Shown piece after piece: positions 60,817 through 64,000 of a DNA stretch of 64,000 bases. Made by a program: the position numbers and the translations under genes. Under the pieces are notes generated by a model. That model saw only the letters and a list, made by a program, of their open reading frames with translations, made no database searches and was not told where the DNA came from. The stretch's first letter is position 1, and each line of letters opens with the position of its first letter. This DNA comes from an uncultured Christensenella sp. GTDB taxonomy: Bacteria; Bacillota; Clostridia; Christensenellales; Pumilibacteraceae. The stretch spans positions 62,001-126,000 of the forward strand of contig CATLHE010000004.1 of the NCBI GenBank assembly GCA_949948895.1, in the 5' to 3' direction.

Positions 60817-63315
60817 ATGAAAACTTTTAAAATCGGGAAAAAGTTTTTTGCTATTTTTCTTGCGGTCATTTTATCGTGCTTTTTGATCTTTCAGTTTGTT
60901 GCTTGTGCATCAAAAGATAAAGGCGATCAAAATGATACGGATATCACTAAGCCCGTGGACCCGCCGCCCGACGATAACGACGATAACGACGATAATACGG
61001 GCGAAGACGGTGGCGACGGTGAAGAAGACGGCGATAAAGACGACGGTAATGGCGACGACGATAAAGACGATGACAACGACGGCGACGATAAAGACGACGA
61101 GACAATCAAGCCGACGCTATCGTATGTATTTTCCGGCGGCAATGCCGAAGAGGCGGGTTATGCCGAGGGTAAGGTTACGCTGAGTTCTGCCGAAGCGGGC
61201 GAATACTTATTGTATTGGGCGGACGATACGGCGGCGCTTACCGGTTATTACGAGGTGTGCGCTCTCGACGCGTCGGACGGCAATGCGGAATACGATTTCG
61301 GTTATCATGTAGCGATACCGGTCGGTGCGACCAAACTTATAGTTACACAAGCCGAAGAAAAGTCAGTCGAAAAAGCGATCGCCGTTTTTGATATACCAAC
61401 GGATAAACGGATTGATGCGAGAAGTAAACTGTATTCGTTCGGATCGTATTCCGACATACATATTGATAAGCAAAAAACATATAAAAAATCGACCGAGAAT
61501 TGGGCGCAGGCATTGAATTATGCCGCAAAGAAAAACGCCGATTTTATAGTCACGTCGGGCGATACGATTACCAATGCCGAGGGACCCGCCGAGGAATGGG
61601 ATATATACAGGAACACGATCGCTGCATCCGATTTTAACGGCCCTATATGGGAATCGAACGGCAATCACGATCTTCGAGGTTACGACAATTATAAGGAGTT
61701 TGCTACGAGCGGCAATTATGCTTTTGTGCGTGCGACGGGAACGGACAGCTCCCTTGCCAATTACGAGAACAACAAGCCGTACTATTATGTGGAAGAAAAA
61801 GCCACGGGTGACGTGTTTATTTTTATGGCGCTCGAAAACGGATATCACGCAAGAGATTATGATGAATTTTCGGCGGCGCAGATGACATGGCTGGAGGGGC
61901 TGTTGGATACGTATTGCGGCATAGGCGTAAACGTATATATAATAGAACACTCGCCGATTGAAGGGTTCGGCGCAGGCGATAGAATGTCAAACCCGTATTA
62001 CCGTTCCATGCTGAATACGTCTTTTGTTACCACGCGTCGATTTAAGAGTCTGTTGGAGCAGTATAAAGACGTTGTGTGGATGTCGGGGCATACGCATATC
62101 GATTTCTCACTCGATTACAATTATTCAAACGAAAACGGTACGGCGTGCCACATGATACACAATCCGTCGGTAGCGTCCACCACCGTCGCAGACAGTAGCG
62201 ACAGCGGACTTGACTACAAATATTTTGCGTACAATTCGCAGGGATATTACGTAGAGGCGTACGGCGATCGCATAGTTTATTACGGTGTCGATCTGAGCGC
62301 CGAGCTCATTTATCCCGAGTATTGCTACGTTATGCAGGGCGGAAGAAACGTAGCGCCTGTCGCTAAAAATTCGGAGCCGCAAGCTACCGCAAATGCGCTC
62401 GCAGATAAAAGTTTGCAAGAAGCAATGTCGGAAGCAAAGGTAAAGCTGAATTCAGCTAAGAGTTTTGCATCGTTCGATCAGTATCAGGCGCTTAAAAAAC
62501 TGTATAATATGTACAGTCTTAACGCGCCCGCCGACGACGGCGCGGCGGTCGTTGCGCTCGACGGAGCGTATACTGCGCTCGAAGAAATAATAAACGGCGT
62601 GGACGGCGGAACGTTCTTTTTTACCAATACGAGATCGTGGTCGAGCGTATATTGTTATGCCATAGCGGAAGACGGCAAAAGCAACAGAGGCAAGCCGGGC
62701 GCAAAAATGGTTTGGGTGGCAAAAAACGACTACGGTCAGGATATTTATGCCATACGTTTCGACGGTTACGGCAAGTACGAAAAACTCGTTTTCAATAACG
62801 GGAGCGGCGAAGAGACGGTCGAGATCGATATAAGCGCGAACGAGAAAAACGCGTTCTATATAAAAGACGGAACAAAAACAGACGGAAAGTACGGCAATAT
62901 CGGCACGTACGGTTATGCTTGCGAGACTCGGCTGTATCGCGAGTGCGAGCGGTATCAGCTGTGCTATTACAGTAAGTATAACGGCGGAGACAAACTGCTT
63001 CATTCCTGGAACACGATTGACACGCCTTTCAAGGAAAAAGGCGACGGAACGTTTGAACTTACGCTCGATCTCATCACAGACGACAGCCTGTCGTTTTGCA
63101 TATACAATTATGCGACGGGGCAGTACCGTTGCGTCGCGGCGAGCGAGAGCGTTACGTATACGGACGGCGGAACGGCGAACAAAAATCTCGCGGCGGCGAG
63201 CGGAGCGAGAGGAAAGAGCATCACAATAAACGGCGCAAAAAGCGGCAGTACCGTAAAAATAGTCTTCGATCCCGCGGCAAGCAGCGTCAGCTTGACTTTT
63301 GCCGATATTCGGTAA
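60817..63315 (+). CDS. Lipoprotein metallophosphoesterase with Asp-rich linker and starch-binding-like module
   Basis: The 832-residue protein has a signal and lipobox-like VAC near residue 30, then about 55 residues of almost pure Asp/Gly/Asn/Glu (DDNDDNDDN, EEDGDKDDG), which could bind calcium or act as a spacer. The calcineurin-like domain follows: SYSDIHIDK near residue 212, IVTSGDTITN near residue 247, ESNGNHDLRG near residue 281, and VWMSGHTHIDFS near residue 424. After residue 600, NTRSWSSVYCYAIAEDGKSNRGKPGAKM and YEKLVFNNGSGEETVEI match CBM26-type starch-binding modules. It is probably a surface phosphatase attached to polysaccharide. Confidence 0.85.
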   Translation: MKTFKIGKKFFAIFLAVILSCFLIFQFVACASKDKGDQNDTDITKPVDPPPDDNDDNDDNTGEDGGDGEEDGDKDDGNGDDDKDDDNDGDDKDDETIKPTLSYVFSGGNAEEAGYAEGKVTLSSAEAGEYLLYWADDTAALTGYYEVCALDASDGNAEYDFGYHVAIPVGATKLIVTQAEEKSVEKAIAVFDIPTDKRIDARSKLYSFGSYSDIHIDKQKTYKKSTENWAQALNYAAKKNADFIVTSGDTITNAEGPAEEWDIYRNTIAASDFNGPIWESNGNHDLRGYDNYKEFATSGNYAFVRATGTDSSLANYENNKPYYYVEEKATGDVFIFMALENGYHARDYDEFSAAQMTWLEGLLDTYCGIGVNVYIIEHSPIEGFGAGDRMSNPYYRSMLNTSFVTTRRFKSLLEQYKDVVWMSGHTHIDFSLDYNYSNENGTACHMIHNPSVASTTVADSSDSGLDYKYFAYNSQGYYVEAYGDRIVYYGVDLSAELIYPEYCYVMQGGRNVAPVAKNSEPQATANALADKSLQEAMSEAKVKLNSAKSFASFDQYQALKKLYNMYSLNAPADDGAAVVALDGAYTALEEIINGVDGGTFFFTNTRSWSSVYCYAIAEDGKSNRGKPGAKMVWVAKNDYGQDIYAIRFDGYGKYEKLVFNNGSGEETVEIDISANEKNAFYIKDGTKTDGKYGNIGTYGYACETRLYRECERYQLCYYSKYNGGDKLLHSWNTIDTPFKEKGDGTFELTLDLITDDSLSFCIYNYATGQYRCVAASESVTYTDGGTANKNLAAASGARGKSITINGAKSGSTVKIVFDPAASSVSLTFADIR

Positions 63316-63356
63316 AACAAAGCAATAAAATTAATAAGAGAGAAATCCAAACCGTT

Positions 63357-64000
63357 TTATTCGGGTGAAGCGTAATATTATCAATAACATAAATACACGA
63401 CAAAAACAATCTGTGATTGCAAACCGTGTTTGGTCGGGTGTAACGTAATATTATCAATAACGTAAATACACGACATGAATCCAAGCTGTGATTGGTCGGG
63501 TGTAACAAAAAACAAATCATGGGCGTAAACACACGACAAAAACAATCTGTGATTGCAAGTTGTGCTTGGCGGAGCGCAGAGGTCTGCGCTCCCTACGAGA
63601 GGGCGGCGTTTGGTTTGGCGCGTCATGTATGCGGCGGTTCGCCTAGATTCCTCGCGTTTCTCGAAATGACAAGCCAAAGGCTTGGCGTCTGTCGTGTGCG
63701 GGCGTTATGGGTAATTGTGCTCTGCACCCGAAAAAAGCAAAACAGAATATCTCGCTATCGTTTCCTGTCATCCTGAGGCGAAGCCGAAGGATTTAGGGCG
63801 TAAGCCCGCCAACCAAATGTTGGACGTTTGTCGTGTGTTGGCGCGAAGATGATTTGAGGTTACACCCGAATAAGAGCAGCACACGTTAGTGAGTTATCGT
63901 TTGTTCGACAATGCAACCATGCGGCGGTTCGCCTGGATTCTTCGCCGATGGATCAGAATGACAAGCCAAAGGCTTGGAGTCTGTCGTGTGTCGGCGTTAT
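63357..64000. repeat. Hairpin-repeat cluster 9, tandem A units and B/C units
   Basis: Three tandem A units in minus orientation (about 63357-63433, 63434-63495, 63495-63568), C (63571-63592), B minus (about 63646-63668), A plus (about 63672-63732), B plus (63770-63792), A plus (63809-63874), B minus (63942-63964), and the start of another A plus at the right end (63972). The tandem units have lost part of the stem pairing (CCAAGCTGTGATTGG). No gene is seen in this stretch. Confidence 0.8.

Overview
This is a chromosomal segment, about 50% G+C, from a Firmicutes-type bacterium, most likely an uncultured gut-type member of the Clostridia. Pointers are a DnaD-domain/DnaI-type helicase loading pair, YabP and YabQ sporulation proteins, a type III glutamine synthetase, a TatD-associated radical SAM protein, strong AGGAGG ribosome binding sites and textbook sigma-A promoters. 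The lineage is inferred from gene content only. ParB with three parS sites, rsmG and mnmE lie at 52-60 kb, which suggests proximity to the replication origin, but I see no convincing oriC.

Layout. 0-3.9 kb (minus): dnaB, two HAD phosphatases, a sirtuin and the start of a TetR-type regulator, one operon. 4-12.4 kb (minus): a lipoprotein, pepF, the UPF0237/UPF0210 pair and an Ig-like lipoprotein with a 10-G tract. 12.4-16.5 kb (minus): sbcCD. 16.6-19.8 kb (plus): DnaD-like protein, DnaC/DnaI-like loader, DUF4097. 20.4-21.5 kb: yabP, yabQ and tRNA-Pro(AGG) with two relic copies of its 3' end. 21.8-30.5 kb (minus): an eight-gene operon from an ABC exporter through metG, tatD and a radical SAM protein to an alkyltransferase-like gene. 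30.6-38.9 kb: small proteins, glutamine synthetase III with a long structured leader, tex and ferritin. 39.1-42.8 kb: a TIR-like STAND NTPase, a probable immune gene, with a convergent membrane protein. 43-49.3 kb (minus): tmRNA, a DUF885 lipoprotein, a ZIP transporter, a CxxC-array lipoprotein and a RadC-like protein. 49.3-50.5 kb: gene-free. 50.5-63.3 kb (plus): ferritin-like protein, parS/parB, a lepB-degV-rsmG operon, mnmE, smpB and a phosphoesterase lipoprotein.

The most striking feature is a mosaic of intergenic hairpin repeats of three kinds. A is a CCAA..TTGG hairpin followed by TGTCGTGT and ending in CACCCGAATAA. B is a hairpin with a conserved tandem G.A mismatch plus a GGCG/CGCC hairpin. 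C is a GGAGCGCAG/CTGCGCTCC-type hairpin. By eye there are about 32 A, 18 B and 8 C copies in ten clusters. Stem sequences differ between copies with compensatory changes, and six A units sit at a stop codon in the same orientation as the gene.

Systems that belong together: SmpB and its tmRNA are both present. DnaB helicase, the DnaD-like protein and the DnaC/DnaI-like loader cover primosome assembly. SbcC and SbcD form one nuclease. Ferritin, the ferritin-like protein and the ZIP transporter suggest attention to metals. The best candidates for undescribed biology are the hairpin mosaic, the TIR-STAND locus, the glutamine synthetase leader, the CxxC-array lipoprotein and a three-copy palindromic element.
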